DNA of 47,593 nucleotides from Variovorax sp. J22P240 (GTDB lineage Bacteria > Pseudomonadota > Gammaproteobacteria > Burkholderiales > Burkholderiaceae_C), in contig NZ_JASZYR010000026.1 in the NCBI RefSeq assembly GCF_030316855.1, positions 1-47,593 of the forward strand, written 5' to 3'. The translations under genes were made by a program, and so were the position numbers. Below the pieces are notes generated by a model. That model did no database searches and had not been told where the DNA came from. It saw only the letters and a program-made list of their open reading frames with translations. Positions 15,601 to 24,538 of the stretch are shown here, piece after piece. Each line of letters begins with the position of its first letter. Position 1 is the stretch's first letter.

Positions 15601-18600
15601 GCAGTCGCCCTCCGTCCAAACCTCTGCCCCATCCGATCGAACGCCAGATAGATCACGGGCGTGGTGAACAGCGTCAACACCTGGCTCACGACGAGCCCAC
15701 CAAAGATCGCCAACCCAAGAGGACGCCGCAGCTCAGCGCCCTCGCCCCACCCGAACATCAGAGGCAGCGCGGCAAACAAGGCGGCCAGCGTGGTCATCAA
15801 GATGGGCCGGAACCGCAGCAACGCCGCCTGGTGAATCGCCTCCAGCGGCGCCTTCCCCTGGTTGCGTTCGGCGTCGATCGCGAAGTCGATCATCATGATC
15901 GCGTTCTTCTTCACGATGCCGATCAGCAGGATGATCCCGATGATTCCGATCACCCCCAGGTCATTGCCCGTCACCATCAAGGCCAGCAACGCACCCACAC
16001 CTGCCGAAGGCAGCGTGGAAAGAATCGTCAGCGGGTGGATGTAGCTCTCGTACAGCACCCCCAGCACGATGTACACGCACACCACCGCCGCCAGAATCAG
16101 CCACAGCTGGTTGGTCAGCGACTTCTCGTAGGCCCCTGCGGCACCGAGGAACGTCATGCTCACGCTCGCCGGCATGGCAATGTCCTTCGCCGCCGCACGG
16201 ATCGCCGCGACCGACTTGCCTAGCGCCACATCCGGTGCCGTATCGAAGCCCACCGTCGCCGCCGGGTACTGCGCCACCCGCGTCACCTGCAAGGGCGCGA
16301 ACTGCTCCCGCACCGTCGCCAGCGAAGACAGCGGTGTCGCCGTGCCCGCACCCGTGCGCAACTGAAGATTGCCCAACCCCTCCGGCGAAGCCAGCGCCTC
16401 GCGCTGCGCTTCCAGAATCACGCGGTACTGATTGGTCTCGGTGAAGATCGTCGAGACGATGCGCTGGCCGAACGCGCTATAGAGCACGTCGTCCACCGAA
16501 CTGGCTGTCACCGACAGGCGCGACGCCGTGTTGCGGTCGATATCCACATAGGCAGCCAAGCCTTGGGCGCCGGCATCCGTCGTCGGATTGCGCACCTGCG
16601 GCACGCTACGCAGACGCTCGACGAGCTTGCGCGCCCAAGTGTTCACCGTCGCGGTATCGACACCTTCGAGCGACACGCGGAACTCCGTCGGCCCGGTCTC
16701 GGCATCGATCGTCAAGTCCTGTGTCGGCTGGAGATAGAGCGTCACGCCGGCCACGTTGCTGCGCACGCGTTCGCGCAGCCGCTGCATCACTTCACTCTGC
16801 GTATCGTGATCGCGGCGCAGGTTGATGAGCATGCTGCCCGTGTTCAACGCCGTGTTGTTCGCTGCATCCACACCGACCACCGAACTCAGGCTCTGCACAT
16901 CCGGGTCGGCGAGGATCGCGTTGGCTGCGGATTGCTGCAACTCGGCCATGCGCGCGTACGACACTTCCTGCGCCGCCTCGATCCGCGCCTTGAGCTGCCC
17001 CGTATCCTGCGTCGGAAACAGCCCCTTGGGAATGAAGACGTACAGCAGCACGGTCAGCGCCAGCGTCAGCAACGCCACCACCATCGTCAGCGACTGGTGA
17101 CGGAACACCCACTGCAGCCAGATGTCATAGCGCGCGATCACACGGTCGAAGAAGCGTTGCACGCTCGCCCCGAAGCGGCCGCCCTCTTCCGCCTCCGGCT
17201 TGAGCCAGCGCGCGGACATCATCGGCACCAGCGTGAGCGAGACCACCGCGGAGATCAGGATGGTGATCGCCAGCGTGACCGCGAACTCGCGGAAAAGCCG
17301 CCCCACCACGTCGCCCATGAACAGCAGCGGAATCAGCACCGCGATCAGCGAGACCGTCAGGGAAATGATGGTGAAGCCGATCTGCGTCGCGCCCTTGAGC
17401 GCAGCCTGGAATGGCGGCTCGCCCTTCTCCAGGTAGCGGGCGATGTTCTCGATCATCACGATCGCGTCGTCCACCACGAAGCCGGTCGCGATGGTCAGCG
17501 CCATCAGGCTCAGGTTGTTGAGGCTGTAGCCCAGCAGATACATCAGCCCGAAGGTGCCGATCAGCGAGATGGGCACCGCGATGCTGGCGATGATGGTCGC
17601 GCGCACGCTGTGCAGGAAGAAGAAGATCACCAGCACGACCAGCACCACGGCGAGCGCCAGTTCGAGCTGCACGTGGCTGACCGATGCGCGGATGCCGGTC
17701 GTGCGGTCGCTCAGCACCTCGACCTTCAGCGAGCCGGGCAGCGATGCCTCCAGTTCGGGCAGCTGCTTCTTGATGGCGTCGACCGTGCCGATCACGTTGG
17801 CGCCGGGTTGGCGCTGCACGTTGAGAATGATCGCCGGGTACAGCTTGCCGTCCTGCTCGCCGGTCTTCGCACTCGAATGCACGGCTGCCCAGGCGCCGAG
17901 CTGCGTGTTCTCCGCACCGTCGATGACGCGCGCCACGTCGGTCATGCGTACGGGGGCGCCGTTCTTCCACGCGACGATGAGGTTCTTGTAGTCGGCCGCC
18001 GTCACGAGCTGGTCGTTGGCGTTGATGGTGTACGCGCGCTTCGGTCCGTCGAAGCTGCCCTTGGCGCTGTTGGCGTTGGCCGCGGCGATCGCGGTGCGCA
18101 AGGTGTCGAGCCCGATGCCGACCGACGCCAGCGCGTTGGTGTTGGCCTGGATGCGCACCGCCGGCCGCTGGCCGCCCGAGAGCGACACCAGACCGACGCC
18201 ACCAACCTGGCTGATCTTCTGCGCGAGCCGCGTATTCACGAGGTTCTGCACCTCGGTGAGCGGCATGGTTTCGGAACTCACAGCCAGCGTGAGGATGGGC
18301 GCATCCGCGGGATTGACCTTGGCGTAGACGGGCGGCGCCGGCAGGTCGGCCGGCAGCAGCGAGCCACCCGCGTTGATGGCGGCTTGCACCTGCTGCTCGG
18401 CGACGTCGAGCGTCTGGTCGAGCGCGAACTGCAGCGTGACGATCGACACGCCGGTCGCGCTGGTCGAACTCATGCGGTCGAGTCCGGCCATCTGGCCGAA
18501 CTGGCGCTCCAGCGGCGCGGTCACGGTGCGGCTCATCACCTCCGGGCTCGCGCCGGGGTAGAGCGTCTGCACCTGGATGGTCGGGTAGTCGACCTGCGGC

Positions 18601-18710
18601 AACGCCGCCAGCGGCAGGAAGCGGAATCCGACCAGGCCCGCGAGCACGATCGCGAGCATGAGCAGCGCCGTCGCGACGGGCCGCTCGATGAATGGCTTCG
18701 ACGGGCTCAT
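15597..18710 (-). CDS. RND efflux permease, MdtB/MuxB-like
   Basis: The first of the two RND subunits, 1037 residues, the normal length for MdtB. It begins MSPSKPFIERPVATALLMLA, carries FVVDDAIVMIENIARYLE in TM4 with the paired proton-relay Asp residues, and contains the RND signature segments TVTAPLERQFGQMAGL and MTTLAALFAALPLMFGWGEG. It is expected to assemble with the MdtC-like subunit in a heterotrimer that exports amphipathic drugs. The gene starts 10 bases after the adaptor stop codon and overlaps the next gene by ATGA. Confidence 0.94.
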   Translation of the reverse strand: MSPSKPFIERPVATALLMLAIVLAGLVGFRFLPLAALPQVDYPTIQVQTLYPGASPEVMSRTVTAPLERQFGQMAGLDRMSSTSATGVSIVTLQFALDQTLDVAEQQVQAAINAGGSLLPADLPAPPVYAKVNPADAPILTLAVSSETMPLTEVQNLVNTRLAQKISQVGGVGLVSLSGGQRPAVRIQANTNALASVGIGLDTLRTAIAAANANSAKGSFDGPKRAYTINANDQLVTAADYKNLIVAWKNGAPVRMTDVARVIDGAENTQLGAWAAVHSSAKTGEQDGKLYPAIILNVQRQPGANVIGTVDAIKKQLPELEASLPGSLKVEVLSDRTTGIRASVSHVQLELALAVVLVVLVIFFFLHSVRATIIASIAVPISLIGTFGLMYLLGYSLNNLSLMALTIATGFVVDDAIVMIENIARYLEKGEPPFQAALKGATQIGFTIISLTVSLIAVLIPLLFMGDVVGRLFREFAVTLAITILISAVVSLTLVPMMSARWLKPEAEEGGRFGASVQRFFDRVIARYDIWLQWVFRHQSLTMVVALLTLALTVLLYVFIPKGLFPTQDTGQLKARIEAAQEVSYARMAELQQSAANAILADPDVQSLSSVVGVDAANNTALNTGSMLINLRRDHDTQSEVMQRLRERVRSNVAGVTLYLQPTQDLTIDAETGPTEFRVSLEGVDTATVNTWARKLVERLRSVPQVRNPTTDAGAQGLAAYVDIDRNTASRLSVTASSVDDVLYSAFGQRIVSTIFTETNQYRVILEAQREALASPEGLGNLQLRTGAGTATPLSSLATVREQFAPLQVTRVAQYPAATVGFDTAPDVALGKSVAAIRAAAKDIAMPASVSMTFLGAAGAYEKSLTNQLWLILAAVVCVYIVLGVLYESYIHPLTILSTLPSAGVGALLALMVTGNDLGVIGIIGIILLIGIVKKNAIMMIDFAIDAERNQGKAPLEAIHQAALLRFRPILMTTLAALFAALPLMFGWGEGAELRRPLGLAIFGGLVVSQVLTLFTTPVIYLAFDRMGQRFGRRATA

Positions 18711-18720
18711 GCGCTCACCC

Positions 18721-19989
18721 TCACTGTGGAGGACGCTGGCGTCTGCTGCCTTCGCCGCGCGCCGTGCGCGGGCCGTTCGCCGGGCGCTGCGCAGCGGGGT
18801 TGTCGCCTTGCAGCAGCACGCGGGCGCCGTCCTTCAGGCGGTCGCCGCCTTCGGTCACGACGTCCTCTCCGACCTTCAGGCCGTCGACGATCGCGACCAC
18901 GTCGACCGTGGACTCGCCGCGCTTCACCGTGCGCATCGACACCGTGCGGTCTTCATTGACGACATACACGAAGTTGCCGTTGGGACCGGTACGCACCGCC
19001 GTCACCGGCACCACGATCGCGTCGACCGTGCGCAAGGTCATCTGCACATTGACGAACTGGTTCGGGAACAGCGGCGTGCCGGCGTTCGCGAAGCGGGCCT
19101 TGGCCCGCACGGTGCCGGTGCTGGTGTCGACGACGTTGTCGAGCGTGGAGAAGACACCGGTGTCCAGCGTCGCGGAGCGCACGCGGTCGAGCGCCTTGAC
19201 GGAGAGGGGCTCGCCTTTGGCAAGCTGCGCCTGGATGTCAGGCACGCGGTCCTGAGGCACGGCGAACTGCACGTCGATGGGGTTCATCTGCGTGATGACG
19301 GCAATCCCGGTGGTCGCGTTGGCGGTCACGATGTTGCCGGGGTCGACCGTGCGCAGGCCGATGCGGCCGGTCACGGGCGCGGTGATGCGCGTGTAGTCGA
19401 GGTTCAGCTTGGCGGCGGCCTCGGCGGCGCGGTCGGTGATCACGGTGCCTTCGAGTTGCTTGACCAGCGCGGCTTGCGTATCGACATCCTGCCGGGCAAT
19501 CGAGTCCTGGGTCAGAAGCGTGCGGTAGCGCGCCAGCGTGACACGTGCCGCCTCGAGCGACGCCTCGTCGCGCACGCGGGTGCCCTGGGCCTGCATCAGC
19601 GCCTGCTCGTAGGGACGCGGGTCGATGCGCGCCAGCAGCTGGCCCTTGGTCACGGATTGGCCTTCCGTATAAAGCACCTCGGTCAGCACGCCGCCGACCT
19701 GCGGGCGCAGCGTGATGGTCGCCAGCGGCGTCACCGTGCCCAGGGCGTCGATGACGATCGGCAGTTCGGCCCGGCGTGCGGCAGCATGGCCGACCGTGGA
19801 ACTCGCACCACCGAAGGCGCCGCGGCCGCCGGTCGGCTCGCCGGAACGCTTGATCAGATACCAGGCACCCCACGCCAGCCCGCCTACCACCAGCAGCGCC
19901 AGCAAGCTGCCCAGCCAGCGGCGCCGGCGCGAGGGAGCCCGGGGGGCGGGATGGACGGTAGAGGTGGGCTCGGGGATGGGAGACGACAT
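18721..19989 (-). CDS. RND efflux periplasmic adaptor, MdtA/MuxA-like
   Basis: Membrane fusion protein of the pump, 422 residues from the ATG at 19989 (a TTG at 20004 is an alternative). A cytoplasmic Pro/Arg-rich start is followed by one membrane anchor (WLGSLLALLVVGGLAWGAWYLI). Then come the biotinyl-lipoyl halves (LPIVIDALGTVTPLATITLRPQ...), the alpha-helical hairpin (residues about 130-200) and beta-barrel segments. The C-terminus is Arg-rich. First gene of the efflux operon; the upstream divergent gap contains a tandem CTTTAC repeat that may control it. Confidence 0.93.
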   Translation of the reverse strand: MSSPIPEPTSTVHPAPRAPSRRRRWLGSLLALLVVGGLAWGAWYLIKRSGEPTGGRGAFGGASSTVGHAAARRAELPIVIDALGTVTPLATITLRPQVGGVLTEVLYTEGQSVTKGQLLARIDPRPYEQALMQAQGTRVRDEASLEAARVTLARYRTLLTQDSIARQDVDTQAALVKQLEGTVITDRAAEAAAKLNLDYTRITAPVTGRIGLRTVDPGNIVTANATTGIAVITQMNPIDVQFAVPQDRVPDIQAQLAKGEPLSVKALDRVRSATLDTGVFSTLDNVVDTSTGTVRAKARFANAGTPLFPNQFVNVQMTLRTVDAIVVPVTAVRTGPNGNFVYVVNEDRTVSMRTVKRGESTVDVVAIVDGLKVGEDVVTEGGDRLKDGARVLLQGDNPAAQRPANGPRTARGEGSRRQRPPQ

Positions 19990-20060
19990 CGGTGAGTTGG
20001 GCAAAGGAGCAGCAGGCTACTAGTGGAGCGCCGAATCGTAGCGCCCAGCCCCTTCCAACC

Positions 20061-20079
20061 GTAAAGCCTCGGTAAAGCC
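20061..20079 (-). promoter_or_regulatory. direct repeat, candidate OmpR-family regulator site
   Basis: On the minus strand CTTTAC-N5-CTTTAC; on the plus strand GTAAAGCC occurs at 20061-20068 and 20072-20079. The 11-bp period puts both half-sites on one DNA face, as in many OmpR/PmrA/QseB-type boxes. It lies about 70 bases upstream of the efflux adaptor start and about 130 bases upstream of the divergent gene. Confidence 0.4.
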
Positions 20080-20205
20080 GGCATTGCCTCCTGCATCTGG
20101 CGACAGCGGAATGCCACTGGCGCCGCTTCGAGGCAGTTCGTCGCATGGGCGTGGCGGGCATCGGGAGCGATCGGCACAGTCCGCCCATCGATCCAGGAGC
20201 CCGCC

Positions 20206-20619
20206 GTGCAAATGTCCCCGATCATCGCCGTCCACCTCACCGCTGCCGTGAGCGCCCTCGTCCTCGGACCCGTCGTCCTCTGGGCCCGACGCGGCCGCAC
20301 CCAGCACCCCAGGCTTCACCGCGCGCTCGGCTACGCGTGGGTCACGCTGATGGTCATGACCGCGGTGTCGGCCCTCTTCATCCGTGACTTCAAGCTGCCG
20401 AACATCGGGGGCTACACGCCCGTCCATCTGCTGGTGCCGGTGGTCTTCTTCGGGCTGACGCGAGCCTTCTGGAAGCTTGCCAAGGGCGACATCCGCAGCC
20501 ATCGCATCTCGATGCAGGCGACCTACATCAGCGCCTGCATCGTGGCCGGCGCCTTCACGCTGTTGCCCAGCCGCTATCTCGGCCAGATGCTCTGGCGCCA
20601 GTGGCTGGGCCTTGTCTGA
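20206..20619 (+). CDS. DUF2306 family membrane protein
   Basis: A 137-residue membrane protein with four predicted helices. His residues of the kind seen in DUF2306 proteins occur in VHLTAAVSALVLG, HPRLHRALGYAWV and SHRISMQATYIS, a heme-like histidine arrangement though no cofactor is shown. The GTG at 20206 is preceded by AGGAG six bases upstream; an ATG two codons later is possible. It is the first of six co-directional genes that end with a LytS/LytTR pair. Function unknown. Confidence 0.78.
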   Translation: MQMSPIIAVHLTAAVSALVLGPVVLWARRGRTQHPRLHRALGYAWVTLMVMTAVSALFIRDFKLPNIGGYTPVHLLVPVVFFGLTRAFWKLAKGDIRSHRISMQATYISACIVAGAFTLLPSRYLGQMLWRQWLGLV

Positions 20620-20657
20620 TTTCTCTCATTCGTCTTAATCCCGCACGGAGAACCACC

Positions 20658-21176
20658 ATGCTCATGCTGACCCAGATCCTCTTTCACACGCCCAAGTGGG
20701 TGTTCGCGCTCTTCGCCACCTTGCTCTGGCTCGGCGCCAGGCAACTGCTGGCCGGCAGCGTGAGCCTCGTGCGGGTGACGCTGATGCCCATCGTGATGAC
20801 GGGGCTTTCGGTCTACGGCGTCGCCTCCGCCTTCGGCGACTCGCCGATGGCATTGCTGGCCTGGGCCGTCACGGCCTTCGCACTGCTCGGCTTCGTGATG
20901 CAGCGCGCGTTGCCGGACAGCACGCGCTACGACGCGGCAGCGCGCCAATTTCACGTCGCCGGCAGCGCGGTCCCGATGCTGCTGATGATGGGTATCTTCT
21001 TCACCAAATACGTCGTGGGCGTGCTGCTCGCGATGCATCCGGAACTCGCGCACCAGGTGTCGTTCGCGGTCGGAATCAGCACGCTTTATGGCGTCTTCAC
21101 CGGTATCTTCATGGGTCGTGCAATCCGGCTGTGGCGCCTTGCGATTCAAGCCGACCGTGCCACGCTCGCCGTCTGA
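20658..21176 (+). CDS. DUF6622-like membrane protein
   Basis: A 172-residue integral membrane protein with about five hydrophobic helices. The N-terminus LTQILFHTPKWVFALFATLLWLGARQ is typical of a small uncharacterised family (DUF6622 as I recognise it). ATG at 20658 with CGGAG seven bases upstream; this start avoids the long upstream extension of the open frame. It follows the DUF2306 gene by 38 bases and precedes the 2TM gene by 19, so it probably belongs to the same transcript. No catalytic motif is seen. Confidence 0.75.
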   Translation: MLMLTQILFHTPKWVFALFATLLWLGARQLLAGSVSLVRVTLMPIVMTGLSVYGVASAFGDSPMALLAWAVTAFALLGFVMQRALPDSTRYDAAARQFHVAGSAVPMLLMMGIFFTKYVVGVLLAMHPELAHQVSFAVGISTLYGVFTGIFMGRAIRLWRLAIQADRATLAV

Positions 21177-21195
21177 CATCCGAAGGAGCCACACC

Positions 21196-21477
21196 ATGAC
21201 CACGAACGACATCGACCGACTGGCGCGACGCCGCGCCAAGGCCAAGATCGGCTGGTTCATCCACGCCACGGCCTACGTCACGGTCAACCTGCTGCTGGTC
21301 GCCTTCTCGCTGGCCAGCGGCCATGGATGGGCGATCTACCCGGCCCTGGGCTGGGGGCTCGGCCTTGTACTGCACGGGGCGGCCGTGTGGCTCTTCGCAC
21401 CCGGCGGCCGCCTGCTGGAGCGGATGGTGGACCGCGAACGCGCCCGGCTCGCCGACGCCAAGGGAGATCAGTGGTGA
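21196..21477 (+). CDS. 2TM domain-containing protein
   Basis: A 93-residue protein of the 2TM type. A basic N-terminal helix (RLARRRAKAKIG) leads into two transmembrane helices (WFIHATAYVTVNLLLVAFSL and the segment ending in LHGAAVWLF), followed by a basic tail. Such domains occur alone or at the N-terminus of LytS-type kinases, so its place upstream of a LytS/LytTR pair fits a sensory accessory role (inference). The ATG at 21196 has GAAGGAG upstream. Its TGA overlaps the GTG of the next gene. Confidence 0.8.
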   Translation: MTTNDIDRLARRRAKAKIGWFIHATAYVTVNLLLVAFSLASGHGWAIYPALGWGLGLVLHGAAVWLFAPGGRLLERMVDRERARLADAKGDQW

Positions 21478-22508
21478 AGGCGTCGACTTGGTGCCGGCTG
21501 GCGCTGGCTGCAGCCTGCACTCTGGTTTCCGCCGCGCAGGCAGCCACCGGGCTCACCGTGCTGGCCGCACCGACGGACTCCGGGCCGGTCACGGTCTTCT
21601 ACCCGACCGCCGCGCCCGCCACGGCGGTGCGGCGCGGCCCTTTCACCCTGAACGTCGCCGTCGATGCGACACCCATCACCGGCAACCGCCGCCTGATCGT
21701 CATCTCGCACGGCTCGGGCGGTGCGCCCTGGGTACACACCGACATGACCCAGATGCTGGTGGCGGCCGGCTTCACGGTGGCCGTGCCGGAGCACGCCGGG
21801 GACAACTGGCACGACCACAGCGCGGTCGGCCCGGCGTCGTGGAGGCACCGGCCGCACGAGGTGACTCAGGCCATCGACGCAATGGCGGTCGACCCGCGCT
21901 TTGCGCCGCTGCTCGACCTGAAGCGCGTCGGCATCTACGGCATGTCGGCCGGTGGACTTACCGCACTGACCCTGGCCGGCGCACGCTGGTCTCCGGCGCT
22001 GCTCGCACGGCATTGCGAAGCCCATCTCGCGGAGGACTTTCCGACCTGCGTCGGTCTCAGCACCGAACTGACCGGCGGTCCGCTCGACGCGCTCCGCATG
22101 GGCGTGGCCCGCCGGGTCATCCGCTCGAAGTTCGACGGGGAGACGGCACTCGAAGGTTGGACCGATCCGCGCATCGCCGTCGCCGTGGCCGCGGTGCCGA
22201 TGGCGGCACCCATCGACATGCCGACGCTCGCGGCTCCCCACATCCCGCTCGGCCTGGTGCGCGCCGGACAGGACGCCTGGCTCGCGCCGCGCTGGCACAT
22301 CGACGCCGTGCGCGCCACCTGCACAAGCTGCGTGCTGCTCGCGGACATGACCGAAGCCGGCCATGAATCGATCCTCTCGCCCATGCCTCCGGACCTGCCG
22401 CCGCGCGCCGCTCGGCTCCTGAACGACCCGCCCGGCTTCGACCGCCGCACGCTCGACGCCGTCTACGCAGCCATGCGCGATTTCTTCGTCCAGAATCTGC
22501 TGCCATGA
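21474..22508 (+). CDS. exported alpha/beta hydrolase (dienelactone-hydrolase-like)
   Basis: A 344-residue protein with a signal peptide (LALAAACTLVSAAQA, cleavage near residue 23), so it is periplasmic or secreted. The alpha/beta fold shows an oxyanion segment VISHGSGGAPWVH and the nucleophile elbow GMSAGG. The His is likely in EAGHESI near the C-terminus. It resembles predicted dienelactone hydrolases and lipases of unknown substrate. The GTG at 21474 overlaps the preceding TGA (GTGA) and is preceded by AGGGAG, which fixes the start. Translationally coupled to the 2TM gene. Confidence 0.83.
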   Translation: MKASTWCRLALAAACTLVSAAQAATGLTVLAAPTDSGPVTVFYPTAAPATAVRRGPFTLNVAVDATPITGNRRLIVISHGSGGAPWVHTDMTQMLVAAGFTVAVPEHAGDNWHDHSAVGPASWRHRPHEVTQAIDAMAVDPRFAPLLDLKRVGIYGMSAGGLTALTLAGARWSPALLARHCEAHLAEDFPTCVGLSTELTGGPLDALRMGVARRVIRSKFDGETALEGWTDPRIAVAVAAVPMAAPIDMPTLAAPHIPLGLVRAGQDAWLAPRWHIDAVRATCTSCVLLADMTEAGHESILSPMPPDLPPRAARLLNDPPGFDRRTLDAVYAAMRDFFVQNLLP

Positions 22509-22557
22509 CAGCACTGTGGCCCATCCTGCGCGGCGCGCCCGACGCCGGAGACATCTC

Positions 22558-23628
22558 GTGATCGCCACTCTCCGGCGCAACATGACGCGCGAGAACGGCG
22601 TGGACCTGCTGCGGCACGCCCTGACCACCGCGCTCTTCTCTTCGCTCATCGCCGTCGCGCTCGCCATCTCCGGGCGTGGCGCCTGGGGTGCGCAGCTTGT
22701 CTATTCGCTCTCGATCGGGCTGATCAGTTGGTTTGTCATCGATATCGGGCGGCTGATGCTGAGCCCCGATCCCCGGAAGCTCTGGCCGAACGGCATCAAG
22801 GGCGTGCTGCTGGTGCTGGTCGGGATCACGGCCGGATTCCTCGGCGGCAATGCCATCGGAGACGCCTGGACCGGTGCGCCCCTGCTCGAGTTCTGGACCT
22901 TCGCGCCGCACAAGTTCGCCTCGACCCTGGTCATCACCGCCGTCGCCGGGATCGCGATCTGCTATTTCTATTACAGCCGCGGCAAGAGCAAGTACCTCGA
23001 AGGCGAGATCGCCCTCGCCCAGCGCGACGCCGCGGATGCGCGTCTCAAGCTGCTCGAAACCCAGCTCGAGCCGCACATGCTGTTCAACACGCTGGCCAAT
23101 CTGCGGGCGCTGATCACGACGGATCCGCAGCGCGCCGTGGCCATGCTCGACCGCCTCAACAGCTACCTGCGCGTAACGCTCGGCGGATCGCGCGCGTTGG
23201 CCCATCCGCTCGCCGCCGAGTTCGACCGGCTTGGCGATTACCTCGAACTGATGTCGGTGCGCATGGGCGACCGGCTGCGCTACACGCTGGACCTGCCCGA
23301 GAACCTGCGCGACGTGCTGGTGCCGCCGCTGATGCTTCAGCCGCTGGTGGAAAACAGCATCCGCCACGGCCTGGAGCCACAGGTGCAAGGCGGCGAGATC
23401 ACGGTGCGCGCACGGCGCGACGGCGGCCAACTCATCATCGAAGTGAGCGACACGGGCGTGGGCATCGGCAATGCGCCTGCGCCCTCCGCGGCCGAAGCCG
23501 GCGGATTCGGCGTTGCCCAGGTGCGCGAGCGGCTCACCACGGTCTATGGCACGCAGAGCTCGATGACCATGAGCGCGCTCGCGACCGGCGGAACGCGCGC
23601 CACCATCACCTTCCCATTGCCGACATGA
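22558..23628 (+). CDS. LytS-type sensor histidine kinase
   Basis: A 356-residue membrane kinase. Four transmembrane helices fill about residues 20-140 with no obvious extracellular domain. The His_kinase domain follows: the phosphoacceptor His173 lies in LEPHMLFNTLANL (the family usually has PHFLFN). The N-box is LVENSIRHGLEP and the G-box DTGVGIG, and the GFGVAQVRERL segment is present. The GTG at 22558 has GGAG seven bases upstream; an ATG at 22582 is a weaker alternative. The stop overlaps the regulator's ATG (ATGA), so the two are a coupled two-component pair. The signal is unknown. Confidence 0.9.
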   Translation: MIATLRRNMTRENGVDLLRHALTTALFSSLIAVALAISGRGAWGAQLVYSLSIGLISWFVIDIGRLMLSPDPRKLWPNGIKGVLLVLVGITAGFLGGNAIGDAWTGAPLLEFWTFAPHKFASTLVITAVAGIAICYFYYSRGKSKYLEGEIALAQRDAADARLKLLETQLEPHMLFNTLANLRALITTDPQRAVAMLDRLNSYLRVTLGGSRALAHPLAAEFDRLGDYLELMSVRMGDRLRYTLDLPENLRDVLVPPLMLQPLVENSIRHGLEPQVQGGEITVRARRDGGQLIIEVSDTGVGIGNAPAPSAAEAGGFGVAQVRERLTTVYGTQSSMTMSALATGGTRATITFPLPT

Positions 23629-24458
23629 ACCCGACCGCCCTCATCGCCGAAGACGAACCGCTCCTGGCCCAGGCATTGCGCGCAGAACTCGCCGCCGCCT
23701 GGCCCGAGCTTCAGATCCTCGCCACGGTGGGCGACGGCCGCAGCGCCGTCCGCGAGGCGCTGGAACGGCTGCCACAGGTGCTCTTCCTCGACATCCGCAT
23801 GCCGGGGCTCGACGGATTGGGCGTCGCCGCCGAACTCGCTGACGCGTGGCCTGCGGACGAGGCACCGATGCCGCAACTGGTCTTCGTGACCGCCTACGAC
23901 GAATACGCCGCGCGCGCCTTCGACGCCGAAGCCATCGACTACGTGCTGAAACCCGTGCAGCCCGATCGCCTGCGCCGCACCGTGGACCGACTGCGGCAGG
24001 CGCTTGAAACTCGAAACCCGCCGTCATTGCCGGCCGACGACCTGCTCGCCGATACGCTCGCGCAATGGCGCAAGGTCCTCGCCGCCGCGGGCCAAGGCGC
24101 GCCATCGCCAGGCAACGGCGGACCGCTGAAGCTCATCGCCGCCAGCGAGGCCGGCTCATCGGGCAACAGCGTGCGGATGGTGCCCATCGACGAGGTGCAG
24201 TATTTCGAAGCAGCCGACAAGTACGTCCGTGTGCTGACCACCACGCACGAATACCTGATCCGCACGCCACTGAAGCAACTGCTGCCGCAACTCGATCCCC
24301 ACGTCTTCTGGCAGGTGCACCGCGCCGTGGTCGTGCGCAGCAACGCCATCGAGTCCGTGCACCGCGACGACGCCGGCAAGCAACACCTGAACTTGCGCGG
24401 GCGGGCGGAGAAGATCCCGGTCAGCCGGCTTTATGCGCACCTCTTCCGCGCGATGTAA
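23625..24458 (+). CDS. LytTR family response regulator
   Basis: A 277-residue transcription factor. The receiver domain (1-125) has the acidic pair in IAEDEP, phosphoacceptor Asp56 in FLDIRMPG, and Lys in VLKPVQ. A linker of about 40 residues follows. The LytTR DNA-binding domain (about 170-277) has the segments VRMVPIDEVQYFEAADKYV, HEYLIRTPLKQLLPQL and FWQVHRAVVV. It is paired with the kinase just upstream and probably controls genes in its own cluster. The gene ends the six-gene unit before an intrinsic terminator. Confidence 0.92.
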   Translation: MNPTALIAEDEPLLAQALRAELAAAWPELQILATVGDGRSAVREALERLPQVLFLDIRMPGLDGLGVAAELADAWPADEAPMPQLVFVTAYDEYAARAFDAEAIDYVLKPVQPDRLRRTVDRLRQALETRNPPSLPADDLLADTLAQWRKVLAAAGQGAPSPGNGGPLKLIAASEAGSSGNSVRMVPIDEVQYFEAADKYVRVLTTTHEYLIRTPLKQLLPQLDPHVFWQVHRAVVVRSNAIESVHRDDAGKQHLNLRGRAEKIPVSRLYAHLFRAM

Positions 24459-24482
24459 GAACAAAGTCGACGCCCAAGAAAA

Positions 24483-24504
24483 AACCGGCCGCTGGGGCCG
24501 GTTT
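24483..24504 (+). terminator. intrinsic terminator
   Basis: AACCGGCC (24483-24490), a five-base loop, and GGCCGGTT (24496-24503), preceded by a run of A and followed by T. The symmetry would let it act in both directions between the convergent LytTR regulator and Pro/Tyr-rich protein genes. Confidence 0.75.
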
Positions 24505-24538
24505 CGTCATGTGACAGCAAGAGATTTATTGACTCGGC

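Noticed and set aside
16563..18959. 798-codon His/Arg-rich plus-strand frame
   Set aside because: Antisense shadow of the MdtB-like gene; no recognisable domain.
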